Of a DNA stretch of 64,000 nucleotides, positions 1-11,689 are shown one piece after another. The position numbers and the translations under genes were made by a program. The DNA comes from Zanthoxylum bungeanum. Taxonomy: Eukaryota > Streptophyta > Magnoliopsida > Sapindales > Rutaceae. A model generated the notes under the pieces. The model had not been told where the DNA came from. It made no database searches and saw nothing but the letters and a program-made list of their open reading frames with translations. The stretch spans positions 148,403-212,402 of the forward strand of contig SKCR01035557.1 in the NCBI GenBank assembly GCA_019454045.1. The letters run 5' to 3'. The first letter of the stretch is position 1; the number at the start of each line of letters is the position of its first letter.

Positions 1-1552
1 TCACATCATGCCTCAATAAACGACTCTCATGCGATAATATATTAAAATAAATAAAAGAAACGAAAGATAATAAATAAAGAAGGTGCCCTCAGGTCTAACC
101 TCTTTTGTCGTTTCTCGAAAACGTGTTACACGGCCGTCGGAATGGTTGATGTTCCGCAACTTTTCTGGTTCACTAATCCAATATTTTTCCTCGCTGTCTC
201 GCTGTTTGGGCTGTTGTTTTCACTCTGTTTTGCTGTTGTTTGTGTTGTATTTTCTGGTCATTATTTTTTGGTAATTAGGGGACTGTTTTGTGGGTTATTT
301 GGACTGGATTGGGCTGCGGTTTTGGAAGGGTTTAGGGCTAAAAACTGGGCAGTTTATGCGGCAGTTTCAGGGTATTTTCTGGGTAGTTTTAAGGGTCTAT
401 TTGTGCGGAAAACTAGGCAGTGTAGTGGGGGATGTGTGCGTGCATTTTGGGGCAGTGCAGTTGGGCTGTTTGGTGAGGGGATGTGCGGTAATTCCTGGCT
501 GTTTTTAGGTGTGATTTGCGGCAGTGAAGGCTGGGCAGTTTAGGTGTTTTACGGTGGTATTTAGGTGTGCAGGGAAGGGGCTTTAAGCGGCATTTAAGGG
601 GGTCTTATTACGACAGTTTTGGGGTATAGTTTGCGTGTAGTTTAGGCAGTGAGGGGTAGGGATTATGCGGCAGTTTTGGAGTGGTTTACTGGCTGTGTTG
701 CTCGGCAGTTTGTTGGCAGTTAGTGGAGGCTGTGTGATGCGCTGAATGAGGTGAAGGTTACGTGTTGAGGGCAATGGTGTGTGGCTTTGGGAGAGGCAAC
801 AATGTGAGTGAGGTTGAGGAGAGGGGCAGGTGGCTTATGCGTGAGGCAGAGGGCTTGTTGTTACGTGGGGGCTAGACGTGAGGAATGATGGGGAGTTAGT
901 GACTTATGCGTGAGGCGGGGGGGTTGTGAGGATGAGCTCTAGGTTATTTTCTTTGTGTTTTCTTTTTGTGTGAATGAGCTAGAGTTGGATGTGTTGGTGA
1001 AATGTTCTTTTTATAGGTAAAATGATGGGGGCTATCCTTGTTGGAGAAGGAAAAAGATTTGTGCATTAATGGGAGATATTTTTAATTAGTATTTGATAAG
1101 GAAAAATCTTTTAATTAGGGAAGTGATTTGATTTATTCTTCTTTAGTTAAGGATATGATTTGGTTTATTTAGACAAGGGATCCATGAGATTTATTTAATT
1201 TAGGAAGTGGATTTGGCTTGATTTATGCATGTGTTAAATGTGATTTTTGTTAATTAGGAAGGTTATGGGCGTGTGCTAGGTCTCTTTGGGCGTGTGAGAT
1301 TGGTCCATTTGGTGGGCTTGGGTGTTTGGTTTAGTGATGTGTGGGCTTGGGTGTTTTGGGCTAAGGATGTGTTTTAAAACGGAGGTCCAACAAGCGAACC
1401 CGCAGCTACTACAGCGAATTAAATCCAACAATGTGTCAATTCTTGACTCTTCTCTTCCAACGTCCGTTTCCCGCGACTTCCACAATAAAAGAGGTAGTGT
1501 CTCCATACGAGACTCATCATCGGGACTTATATGCAAAAATACAGTGCCTACA
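1..1552 (-). mobile_element. Ogre-type LTR, partial, runs off the left edge
   Basis: The sequence matches, in order, the right-hand 1.6 kb of the two complete LTRs at 5972-11043 and 15478-19046. It begins with the same CCTCAGGTCTAACC block seen near 9495 and 17510, and ends with the same block TATGCAAAAATACAGTGCCTACA-type terminus at 1552. At 1553 the sequence switches abruptly to Athila-like reverse transcriptase, so this LTR was inserted in that coding region. The rest of the element lies outside the window and its TSD cannot be tested. Short open frames here are fortuitous. Confidence 0.85.
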
Positions 1553-2635
1553 GGTGGAGGTAGTTTTTCAATTGTCTCTATCTTTGCTTTGTCTACCTCA
1601 ATTCCCTTTTGTGAGATCTGATGTCCAAGGACGATGCCTTCATGCACCATGAAGTGGCATTTCTTCCAGTTGAGTACCAGGTTGGTATATTCGCATCTTT
1701 GTAACACATTTTCCAGATTTTACAAGCAGCGATCGAATGAGTCTCCAAACACAGAGAAATCATCCATGAAAACCTCCATACTTTGTTCCAGCATGTCTGA
1801 GAAGATGGCCATCATGCAACGTTGAAATGTGGCATGAGCATTACACAGTCCAAATGGCATCGTACGGAAAGCAAAAGTACCATACGAACATGTAAAAGTG
1901 GTTTTCTCCTGATCTTTTGGGGCGATGGCAATCTGATTGTACCCCGAATATCCATCCAGAAAATAATAGAACTCATGTCCCGCCAGTCTGTCTAACATTT
2001 AGTCAATGAATGGCAGTGGAAAATGATCTTTCCTTGTTGCTTTGTTCAGCTTTTTGTAGTCCATACATACTCTTCATCCAGTCAATGTTCTTGTTGGAAT
2101 CAACTCGTTCTTTTCATTTGTGACTACAATAATCCCTCGTTTCTTTGGCACACATTGCATATGACTCACCCATGTGTTGTCAGAGATGAGGTAGATGATG
2201 CCGGCATCCAACCATTTAATAATTTCTTTCTTCACAACCTCCTTCATGATTGGATTTAGTCTTCGTTGATGCTCCACTGTGGGTTTATACTCGTCATTCA
2301 TCATAATTTTGTGCATGCAAAATGATGGACTAATGCCTCGAATGTCTGCTATAGTCTTGCCAATGGCTTTCTTGTGTTCTCGTAACACTCTCAGCATTTT
2401 TTCTTCCTGCTCCAATGTTAGCGAAGAAGAAATAATCACATGTAATTCAGAAGAGTTTCCTAAGAATGCATACCTGAGATGGCCCAGAAGTAGCTTTAGC
2501 TCCAGCTGTGGTGGTTCTTCAATTGAGGGCTTGATTCACACTTTCTTTGGTAGTTCCAGACTTTCCACCTGTGGTGTGGATTTGAAGCGAAATGATTTGT
2601 CAAGATAGTTGATACATTCCAGAATTTCAGCATCT
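1553..2635 (-). pseudogene. Athila-like reverse transcriptase fragment
   Basis: On the minus strand the translated pieces include the RT finger region with VPKKRGIIVV (frame 2439-2074), the palm region with GYSGYNQI and TMPFGLCNA, and the catalytic FMDDF motif (frame 1998-1720). The frame 1707 leftwards continues with LGHQIS. An in-frame stop lies just before 1998. At the right, the sequence is cut by LTR A (TSD 2636-2640) and resumes at 22402. At the left it is cut by the Ogre-type LTR at 1552, and the last codons of the open frame there read into that LTR. RT would copy the element RNA into DNA; this copy cannot. Confidence 0.88.
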
Positions 2636-2640
2636 AGTTC

Positions 2641-3965
2641 TGATAAGTGTGGTTTATACCCACTTACTCTTGTACTCTTAGCTTATTATTTTTTTATTTT
2701 CCATATCATTTAATGTCATTTATAGTTTATTTTATGTCTTGTTTGTAGGAAGCATTAGAACATCAAGAATGGAGCAAATACGCGTATTTCGGGACCTATT
2801 GGAAACATCAGACTCAAGAACATGCAAAATCAGCATCAGCTGCGCACTGAATTTAAAAAGGCTATAACTTTTGATATAGAGAGAGTTATGAGACCCATAA
2901 TATATCACTTTGCATCTACTCAAAGATATCTATGCGTTCCAAACAAAATCCAGGGGCGTTAGCGCCGCAACGCCAATCTGCAAGTGTTGCAGCGCCCCGC
3001 GCGCACCAGAAACATGATTTTAGGGTTTTTTTTAAAGATGTTTAATGACCCCAAGGCTCTATTATAAATACATTAGTTCGTCCAAAACTTAAGGGGAGGC
3101 TAATACACAGCACAAAACACCAAAATACATAATTTTAGAGATCCAAGGAGGATGATTGAAGAGCAACAAGAGGAGACGAATGTGGTGACATCCGAAGAGG
3201 AAGAGATTCAATTCGGGTTTTATCTTCTTGTTTCTTTCTTAGAACTCTAATGATTTACATTAGATTCATGACATGTATTTATTGTTTTTATCCTTAGTCA
3301 TGAACTAACTCCTTAATTCTGGAGAATGATGTAATTGATGTTTGAACCTTGTAATTGTTTGTCAATTTTGTTATGAAGTTTAATTAAGTTATTTATATTC
3401 TTTTGAGTTTAATGCCTTGTGTTTTCTGGCCACAAATATGATGATATATATTTGAAATCTATCACACAAGAGAGGTGATTTTGAATAGATTTAGAGAATA
3501 TAGCTTAGGATTTTTATATTGTTCGAGAGAATATATAAGTTTCTTTGAAGTCGTAAATATAGAATCATAAAGCGTAATGAGTTGTTAACTACTAGATTTT
3601 TATAAAGATATTGAAGTCTGTAGTTGATGATATTTTCACTGATGCTCGAGAGAGGGAGTGGATATTTTCGGATTCTTGACATATAAATAATATAACTGAA
3701 CAATGATTGATTGAAATGACAAATACATAGGCGACAGCTAGGTGAAATCAGGATCTATAACCTCTATCATATTAGTTCCTCATATATAATTATTTTTATA
3801 TTTATTTATTAAAATCTTTATTATTTGTTTTCTAAATAAAGTTAAGATTATCAATTGTAGTATTTAGTGCGAGTTAACGTAATCCTTGTGGGTTCGACAC
3901 TCTAAACTCATTTATACTAAAACTTGACACTGTACACTTGCGGTACGATATAAAATATCACAACA
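2641..3965 (+). repeat. LTR A of the tandem array
   Basis: Starts TGATAAGTGTGG directly after TSD AGTTC and ends ATATCACAACA directly before the PBS region. It contains a TATA box (TATAAATA, 3063-3070), preceded by a GC-rich stretch with GGCGTTAGCGCC-like partial palindromes (about 2945-3005). LTR B and LTR C are homologous throughout. Confidence 0.9.
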
Positions 3966-5334
3966 AGTTTTTGGCGCCGTTGCCGGGGATTGTTTGTTTA
4001 ATTCACATTAATACTATTACCAAGTAACCTTGACTTTAATTTAGATTCTTATTTTTATTCTTTTTTTTGCGTCTGGCTGAAGACGTTAAACTTAGCGCTA
4101 GCGGGGAGGCAACCCTTGCATTTGTTTTATTATTATTTTCTTTATTATTATTTTTTATTTTTATTGTGTGCTATTTATTCGTTTGCATGTTATTTATGCA
4201 GGTAGCACGAGACACACAAAGCCCGCACAGCCAAATTCTGACCAGCAGGAGCCTGATCAACTCCATATACGATAGTGTTGTTCCTTAATTTTGCTTCTTT
4301 ATATTTATCTTTCATTGAGGACAATGCAAGTTTTAAGTTTGGGGGTGTGTGCATGTAATCTTGCTATTTATTTATAAAAAAAAAAATTTTTTGTTTTGAT
4401 TCCTTGATAGTAAAGCATTAGTCTAATGATGAATTTTGATTGCATTTGATGAAATTTTAGAAACGATAAGTCCCAATTGATTTTTATCCAATGCCTTGAG
4501 TAGATGATCTAGGTTAGACTCGTAAGCACTTAATAACAAGTTTTTAGCAGTAAGAACTTAAGTAGTTGGCAAAGTGACTAGTTGAAGAAATTATTTGCCG
4601 ATGAATGACCGTTTGCTTAGATATCTATCTCAATATACAAGTATTATGATTTATGGTATGATTAGAAAAAAAATCACATATAATCGATAAACGTGAAGCT
4701 ACCTATGGGCTAGTGTTAGGATCACCATAAGGAGAAATGCTACCTTAAAGGGTATGTGTGTTTAAAAAAAAAAGAAAATAAAAGAAAATAAAATAGTATC
4801 ATACTAAGCAAAGAAAGGCAAATTCGGAGTACTAATGAGATATATAGGTTGGTTTGACCCATCGTATCTCAATTTTTGAGACGAAATCATCGAGTTAGCT
4901 TACTTATGAGTCGAGCTGTGAACAAACCTTTACACACACACTGTGAGTCCGACTTAGATGGTTTATTCAAGAACTTAGATTTGAGTCGCAGTTGAGTACT
5001 TTGAAGGTTCTCTGATTTACTGATAAGCATCCTTTGAGGATAATTTTATGTGGAACTATCCGGATTATTTTATTTGCTTTTATATTTTTATATTTTTTTT
5101 TTGCATGATTGTGTTTGAATGACGTTTGTGGGTGTCGTCGTTGTAAGCCCTCACGAGACTATAACTCGTCCACTAGGACCGCCTAGGGGTTTAAAGGCTT
5201 GTTGCATACGCTAAATGCAATCGTGATCCCTACGAAATTGGCTTAGTTAATTTAGTTATTTTTATCTGTTTATTTGAATTAGTTTTTATTTAGTATTTTG
5301 CTCGGGACTAGCAAAACCTTAAGTTTGGGGTGTT
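3966..5334 (+). mobile_element. Internal region 1 of the tandem array, non-coding
   Basis: Begins with the tRNA-Asp-type PBS. At about 4085-4115 it has the block AAACTTAGCGCTAGCGGGGA followed by GGCAACCC, a type of sequence found downstream of pol in Athila elements. A PPT-like block AAGTTTGGGGGTGT occurs near 4335-4350 and again, as AAGTTTGGGGTGT, immediately before LTR B. There is no gag, protease, RT or integrase; the short frame 4067-4288 has no recognisable domain. Confidence 0.8.
3972..3989 (+). other. Primer binding site, tRNA-Asp type
   Basis: TGGCGCCGTTGCCGGGGA lies 6 bases after the LTR A end. It complements the 3' end of a plant tRNA-Asp with CCA, the primer used by Athila-group elements. 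The matching site after LTR B (from 19713) has decayed at four positions. Confidence 0.88.
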
Positions 5335-6829
5335 TGATAAGTGTGGTTTATACCCACTTATTCTTGTACTATTTGCTTATTATTTTGTTAGTTTCCATAT
5401 TATTTAATGTCATTTATAGTTTATTTTATGTCTTGTTTGTAGGAAGCATTAGAACATCAAGGATGGAGCAAATACGCGTATTTCCGGACCTATTGGAAGC
5501 ATCAGAATCAAGAACAGGCAAAACCAGCATCAACTGCGCACTGAATTTAAAAAGGCTATAACTTTTGATATAGAAAGAGTTATGAGACCCATAATATATC
5601 AATTTGCATCTACTCAAAGAAATTGGCGCCGCGACGCCAATCTACAAGCGCTGTAGTGCCCCGCGCGCAACAGAAACAAGATTTTAGGGTTTTTTTTAGA
5701 TGTTTAATGACCTCAAGGCTCTATTATAAATACATTAGTTCGTCAAAAACTCAATGGGAGGCTAATACACAGCACAAAACACCAAAATACATATTTTTAG
5801 AGATCCAAGGAGGAGGATTGAAGAGCAACAAGAGGATACGAAGGCGGTGACATCCGAAGAGGAAAAGTTTTAATTCGAGTTTTATCTTATTGTTTCTTTC
5901 TTAGAACTCTAATGATTTCCATTAGATTCATGACATGTATTTATTGTTTTTATCCTTAGTCATGAACTAACTGTGGGACACAGGAACTGGGCGACGCAGT
6001 TGTTCCGGGCTCGCGGCCCGGTTGGGAGTACGGAGTAGCCCGCGGGGGACTAAACCGGAGAAATAATGGAGTTGCCACCCGGTGTGAACCAGGACAAGGA
6101 TTTAAGGCTGCACTCACCCCTCGCAAGGGAAGACCTCAAACCGTTGGGTTCGGAATGGTCCCTTACTTATGCCACTTGTAATAAAATGATTTGTGCAATA
6201 ATCTAACCAAGCCTAAGCAACATATTTCCAAGGATAATTTACTCCTAAGTTCGCATGCATAGGTATAAAGCTCACATCTAAGTTTACATATAACACATTT
6301 TCATATTTCGCATACAACCTATTTGCATACAATCTATGTCCAAATTTGCATACAACCTACTTGCATATAATCTATGTCTGAATTCATGCATAAAGATAAA
6401 TAGACACACGGAAAGCATACAATTTCATATTGGTAGACACAGAAGCGCAAACAAATAACATTCATACAAGCATGCATATTAAGGAAAGACAATTAAGCGC
6501 ATGATGGAAATAGATAACTAAAGAGGTAATGCAAATGCATAAGGTAAAAAGAGACAACTATATGCTAAAATAGACATGTCGTGATGTGATGCAGAAAAGA
6601 TATCTAGAATTGACACGAACACATGCGTGGGCCTTTTTCCAAGTGGTACGTGGAATTGTATCCCGAGTACAGATCATACTACCGTCCATTCGGAATCGGC
6701 TATGAAATTTATGTCCGGGTTTCCATCCTATATACCACGAGAAATAATGCCCAAATGATATCATAACATGGGTACACCAATGATAATAGATCGAGCCAAG
6801 ACAAGGATAGATGATGCAATCAATAGATG

Positions 6830-7660
6830 AAAGACGCGGCAAATATCGTGGTAAAGGTAGCATTTTAGGCTTTTCTTCCCCCAAATGGAGAACCTTTTAG
6901 TCCAACACAATAAGCCCATGCGTTTTTCATTACAATGCGTACAAAGATAAAGATAACTATATGGAACTTCATAATGCATGCGTAAATGAAGCAATGATTC
7001 GCAAAAGAATAAGTGGCATAGTGAGAAGCGCGGCAAGACATCGTGGTAAAGGCTTTTAACCCTTTGACATAGAGGACCTTTAATCCAACTTATCAAGCCC
7101 ATGCGCAAATAACACAATGCATATATAAAAAGTAAAGACAATGATATCGGACTTCGTGTATCTGATTGAACATATCTCACATCCAATCGAATATACATTA
7201 TCCGGCGCGGCAAAGCATCGTGGTAAAGGATTTAAACCTCTCAAAATAAAGGACCTTTAATCGCACTTACTAAGCCCATACACTAATAAAACAATGCATA
7301 TAAGAAAAAGAGAACACCAATACCGGACTTCGTATACCCGATTGAACACATCTCACATTCAACCGAATATACATCATCTGGCGCGGCAAAACATCATGGT
7401 AAAAGATTTTAACCTCTCAAAATAGAGGACCTTTAATCACACTTACTAAGCCCATACGCTAATAACACAATGCATATAAGAAAAAGAGAACAATAATATC
7501 GGACTTCGTATACCCGATTGAACACATCTCTCATTCAACCGAATATACATCATCTGGCGCGGTAAAACATCGTGGTAAAGGATTTTAACCTCTCAAAATA
7601 GTGGACCATTAATCGCACTTACTAAGCCCATGCGCTTTATCTCATCATTACATAAACAAA
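6830..7660. repeat. Tandem repeats of about 177 bp inside the 3' LTR
   Basis: Units begin with GGCGCGGCAAAGCATCGTGG-like sequence at about 7203, 7380 and 7556 (spacing 177 and 176), with two more diverged units near 7034 and 6833. Each unit carries a CTCAAAATA-GAGGACC block and an ACTTCGTATACCCGATTG block. The same array is in the other LTR (16340-17150). Confidence 0.85.
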
Positions 7661-7747
7661 TAACATGCGGAAATCAAGTAACGAATAATAAACAAATCAA
7701 AGCAACATAAAACGAAATATGCGCCGTTTACTCAAGTGGTACATGAA

Positions 7748-7848
7748 GTTGTATCCCGAGTACAGATCATACTACCGTCCATTCGGAATCGGCTATGAAA
7801 TTTATGTCCGGGTTTCCATCCTATATACCACGAGAGGCGACACACTTT
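7748..7848. repeat. 101-bp block, left copy flanking the inserted LTR
   Basis: Starts GTTGTATCCCGAGTACAG and ends GGCGACACACTTT. It is repeated with almost the same sequence at 9240-9340, on the other side of the inserted LTR, whereas the sister LTR has it once at this place (about 17253-17353). A related copy with a different right end lies upstream in both LTRs (about 6655 and 16165). Confidence 0.85.
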
Positions 7849-7856
7849 CAAAAACT

Positions 7857-9239
7857 TGTTGTTGATATTTTTATATCGTACCGCAAGTGTACAGTGTCAA
7901 GTTTTAGTATAAATCAATGAAAGAGTGTCGAACCCACAGGGATTGCGTTAACTCGCATTAAGTACTACAATTGATAATCCTAACTTTATTTAGACGACAA
8001 ATAATAAAGATTAAAGTAAATAAATAAATATATAATAATTTGATAGGAGGAACTAATACGATAGAGATTCTGGATCCTGATTTCACCTAGTTGTCACCTA
8101 TGTATTTGTCATGCCAATTAATCTTTGTTCAGTTATATTATTTATAAGTCAAGACTCCTAAAATATTTACCCCCTCTCTTGAGTGCCGAGTGAAAATATC
8201 ATCAACTATAGACTTCGATATCTCTATAAAAATCCAATAGTTAACGACTCATTACGCTTTGTGATTCTATATTAACGACTTCAAAGGACTACAGATTCTC
8301 TCGAACTCTATAAAATCCTAGGTCATATTCTCTAGATCTATTCAAAATCCCCTCTCTCGAGTGATAGATTCTAAACATTCATCATCTTCAATTGTGGCCA
8401 ACAATCAAGAAGCATTAAACTCAAAAGAATATAAATAAATTAACAAAACTTCATCACAAAATTGACAATCAATTACAAGGTTCAAGCATCGATTACACCA
8501 TTCTCCAGAATTAAGGAGTTTAGTTCATGACAAAAGATAAAATCAATGATACACAAACCATGAATCTAATGGAAATCATTAGAGTTCTAAGAAAGAAATA
8601 AGAAGATAAAACCCGAATTGAATCTCTTCCTGTCCAGACGTCACCGCCTTAATCTCCTCTTGTCGCTCTTCAATCCACTCATTGGATCTCTAAAAATATT
8701 TAATTCTGTGTTTTGTGCAGTGTATTAGCCTCCTCTTGAATGTAGGATGGACTGTTATATTTATAGTTGAGGCTTGGAGTCTTTGGGTACCATTAGGATT
8801 ATTAAAAACCCTAAAATTATATTCCTGGAGCGCGCAGACTTCCCCGCAGCTGATCTAACTGACGCCATGGCGCCCAAATCTCGGCATTGGCTTGTGGGCG
8901 CCATGGCGCATTTGTTCTTTAAGTTAACTTTGTGGCGCCATGACGCCCTTTTACTTGTAATTGGGTGGCGCCATGGCGCCACCCACTTGTGATTGATGGG
9001 CGCCATGGCGCCCATCCCTCTGGAAATTGTGTGGGATGGTGGCGTCATGGCGCCTATACTCCTGTACTCATTATGTCTTCCCAAAAGTTCCAAAATACTT
9101 GTAAATATTCCAGGATCCATGTATTAATGCTCCTACAATAAAACACAAAATAACTATAAATGACATTTAAATATCTCGAAATATAACAAAACAATAAGCT
9201 AAAAATGTCGTAATAAGTGGGTATAAACCACGCTTATCA
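7857..9239 (-). mobile_element. Inverted solo-type LTR of the array family
   Basis: In minus-strand reading it starts TGATAAGCGTGG and ends ATATCAACAACA, matching LTRs A, B and C. The adjacent plus-strand bases 7849-7856 (CAAAAACT) are the first bases of the element's internal region, just before its PBS, so a few internal bases came along. No 5-bp TSD is present; a 101-bp duplication flanks it instead. A TATA box (minus CTATAAATATA, 8756-8766) is preceded by six GGCGCCATGGCGCC-like palindromes between 8860 and 9055. Confidence 0.85.
8860..9055 (-). promoter_or_regulatory. Cluster of GGCGCCATGGCGCC-type palindromes upstream of an LTR TATA box
   Basis: Perfect or near-perfect copies lie near 8863, 8898, 8932, 8967, 8999 and 9041, about 33 bp apart, in AT-rich surroundings. 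They lie directly upstream of the TATA box at 8756-8766 in the transcription direction of this LTR. Binding by any protein is inferred only. Confidence 0.5.
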
Positions 9240-9340
9240 GTTGTATCCCGAGTACAGATCATACTACCGTCCATTCGGAATCGGCTATGAAATTTATGTC
9301 CGGGTTTCCATCCTATATACCACGAGAGGCGACACACTTT
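9240..9340. repeat. 101-bp block, right copy flanking the inserted LTR
   Basis: Copy of 7748-7848. After it, the Ogre-like LTR continues as in the sister LTR (TCATTTTATTCAAGGGCC). The pair therefore marks a duplication made when the inverted LTR entered. Confidence 0.85.
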
Positions 9341-11043
9341 TCATTTTATTCAAGGGCCACAACATACATCATTTTACAATTCATGCATTTTCTATCTATT
9401 CAAGGGCCACAACATGCTTCACTCCACAATGATCATGCAAACGAAACTCAATAAATAATAAAAATACAACTGAAAAACGGATGTGAAAGAATACCCTCAG
9501 GTCTAACCTTTTTCGTCGACTCTCGGACTCGCGTTTCACGGTGATCGGAAGGGTAAAAGCTCCGCAACTTTTCTGGTTCACTGGTTTGCATTTTTCCTCG
9601 CTGTTTTGCTGCTCAAGCTACTGTTTTTGCTCCGTTTCGCTGCTGCTTTACTGCTGTATTCTGCTGTATTTTGGTTACTATTTTTGGTGTTTTGTTCACT
9701 GTTTGGGGACTGTTTTGGGGTATTTTAGGGTGCATATCAGGGGCAGTTCCAGGGACTGGTTTACTCTCGGTTTACTCACTGTTTTGGGGTGATTTGTTCA
9801 CTGGTTTTGTGTCGGTTTAAGGGCTGATTTTTCGACTGTTTGTGGCATTTTTGGGACTATTTTTTGCTGTAGTTTTGTGCAGTTTACACGGCTGTTCGTT
9901 CACATTTCAGATGTGTGGGCTTTGTTAATGTCGTGGCTTGTAAGGGCAGGTGCGTGTTGTTTGTGAAGGGCGTTGATGGCATGAAGAAGTGGTCGATGTG
10001 GGATCTTTGGCGTGTGTATTAGGTGTGTTTGTTACAGCTAATCCAGTATGTAAGGGTAGGTGCGTGTTGAAGGTTGAGCGTGAGGGCTGATGGAGGTTGT
10101 GTGTTAAAAGTTGAGTGGGAGAGAGGCTTGATGTGGCTGCATGTGATTAGGGTTGGTGTGTGGCTTACGTTGAGGGTTTTTGGTGGCAGTGAGTTGGGCG
10201 AACATGATGAAGGTTCTTTGTGAGGGCATGTGGCGTGAGGTTATTTGAATGGTTAGGGGGGAGGTGGCTTATGTGTTTGTGTGTTGGCTGCGTTGAAGAG
10301 AGACGTGTGTGTGTGTTATACATGAAGCCAAATTTGTGGCTATTGAGGGTTGAGTTTGCCGAGTATGGAGAGTGAGAAAGATAGAGGTTAGGGCTTTGTG
10401 ATTAGGGTTTATTTTCTTTTGTTCTTGTTTGTGGCCGTGAATGAGCTAGGAGCAAGGGTTGAAGTTTGTGTTATTTTTATAGTGACAAGCTAGGGTTTGC
10501 ATGGTTTTGAATAGGAAGTAGACCAATTAGTGTTTTACAAGGAAAATATATATTTTAATTGGGGGACATGATTTGTTTGTTTAGGAATATCACATATTTA
10601 ATTTGTTTTGTTTTAGGTAGGCGATTTGTTAAGTTAGGAATACAATATTTTTAATTAGGAATAATATTTTGTTGATTGATTTTAATTAGGCATGATTTGA
10701 TTTAATGTTTTATTTAATTTGGTATATGACTTAATTAATTATTTTATTTAATTGGGTTGTATTTTGAGGGCCTTGGGCCTGTGGGCCAAGTGTGGTGGGC
10801 TAAGTGTTGTGTTGGTTTGGTGGGTGGCTTGTGCCAAGGTTAAATGGTTCTGGGTTTTTTAGGCCAAATGTGTTTTGAAACGGAGGTCCAACGAGTGAGC
10901 TTGGAGCTAAACAAGCGGATAAAATTTAACGAAATACTGATTCCCTTTCGACGACCGTTTCCCGCAACTTCCTCGACTTAAAAGGTAGTGTCTCCAAATG
11001 AGACTCATCATAGGGACTTATATGCAAAAATGCAGTGCCTACA

Positions 11044-11062
11044 GTCGCCCCCACTTTGATGG
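11044..11062 (-). other. Polypurine tract of the Ogre-like element
   Basis: In minus-strand reading AAAGTGGGGGCGAC ends directly against the 3' LTR start TGTAGGCACTG. This position and base composition fit a plus-strand primer tract. Confidence 0.75.
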
Positions 11063-11214
11063 GACTTGTGTAATGTGTAATAGTGAGAATCCTATCAAAG
11101 TTATGCAATGCATTTTTACTTACCTGGCTCGCCAGCTACCACTTGACTTACCATGTGTTGTGTTGAGTTGATTTGGTGGTGAGGTGCTGCGACCCCTGGT
11201 TCATTCCCGAACCG

Positions 11215-11545
11215 TGCTCCATTTTTGGAGCGTCATTTTCGGCATCTGTTGTATGTGCTCCATTTTGGAGTGCCATTTTCGGCATCTGTTGTGTGTGCTC
11301 CATTTTGGAGCGTCATTTTTGGCATCTGTTGTGTGTGCTCCATTTTGGAGCGCCATTTTCGGCATCTATTGCGTGTGCTCCATTTTGGAATGCCATTTTC
11401 GGCGTTTGCTGTGTGTGCTCCATTTCGGAGCGCCATTTTCGACATTTGCTGTGTGTGCTCCATTTTGGAACGCCATTTTCGGCATTTGTTGTGTGTGCTC
11501 CATTTCGGAGCGCCATTTTCAGCCTCTGTTGTGGTAGCGGTCCAT
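11215..11545. repeat. 40-bp tandem array in the 3' UTR of the Ogre-like element
   Basis: About eight units of GCTCCATTTTGGAGCGCC followed by ATTTTCGGCATCTGTTGTGTGT. Each unit contains the inverted repeat GCTCCATTTTGGAGC. A 40-bp period shifts frame by one per unit, which makes open frames in all three plus-strand frames; they are not genes. Confidence 0.92.
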
Positions 11546-11689
11546 TTCTGAACCGTGCTGTCCGAGAATGTGGCTCATTTTTGAACCGTTACTTGATGAG
11601 GTGGCATTTGCCGCTACAATCCTGCGAATACCAAACAAAAATTATATGTATATGATATGTATGCATGTATGTATGGATGCATGATGCTG

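Larger units (their letters stand above)
5972..11043 (-). repeat. 3' LTR of the Ogre-like element, with an inserted LTR
   Basis: Begins TGTGGGACA and ends TGCCTACA in plus-strand reading. It is colinear with 15478-19046 apart from 7849-9239 (an inverted foreign LTR) and an extra 101-bp block. Open frames here recur in both LTRs but carry no domain and are treated as non-coding. Confidence 0.88.

Noticed and set aside
4067..4288. Small plus-strand ORF with a hydrophobic segment in the array internal region
   Set aside because: The hydrophobic part comes from a T-rich stretch. The homologous frame at 19813-20004 differs after it and has no shared end.
6558..7213. Minus-strand ORFs repeated at 16025-16719
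   Set aside because: They recur only because both lie in LTRs of the same element. They carry no domain and differ by indels.
11173..11655. Long overlapping open frames in all three plus frames and two minus frames
   Set aside because: A 40-bp tandem repeat without stops in any frame gives open frames by construction. No domain, no start context.
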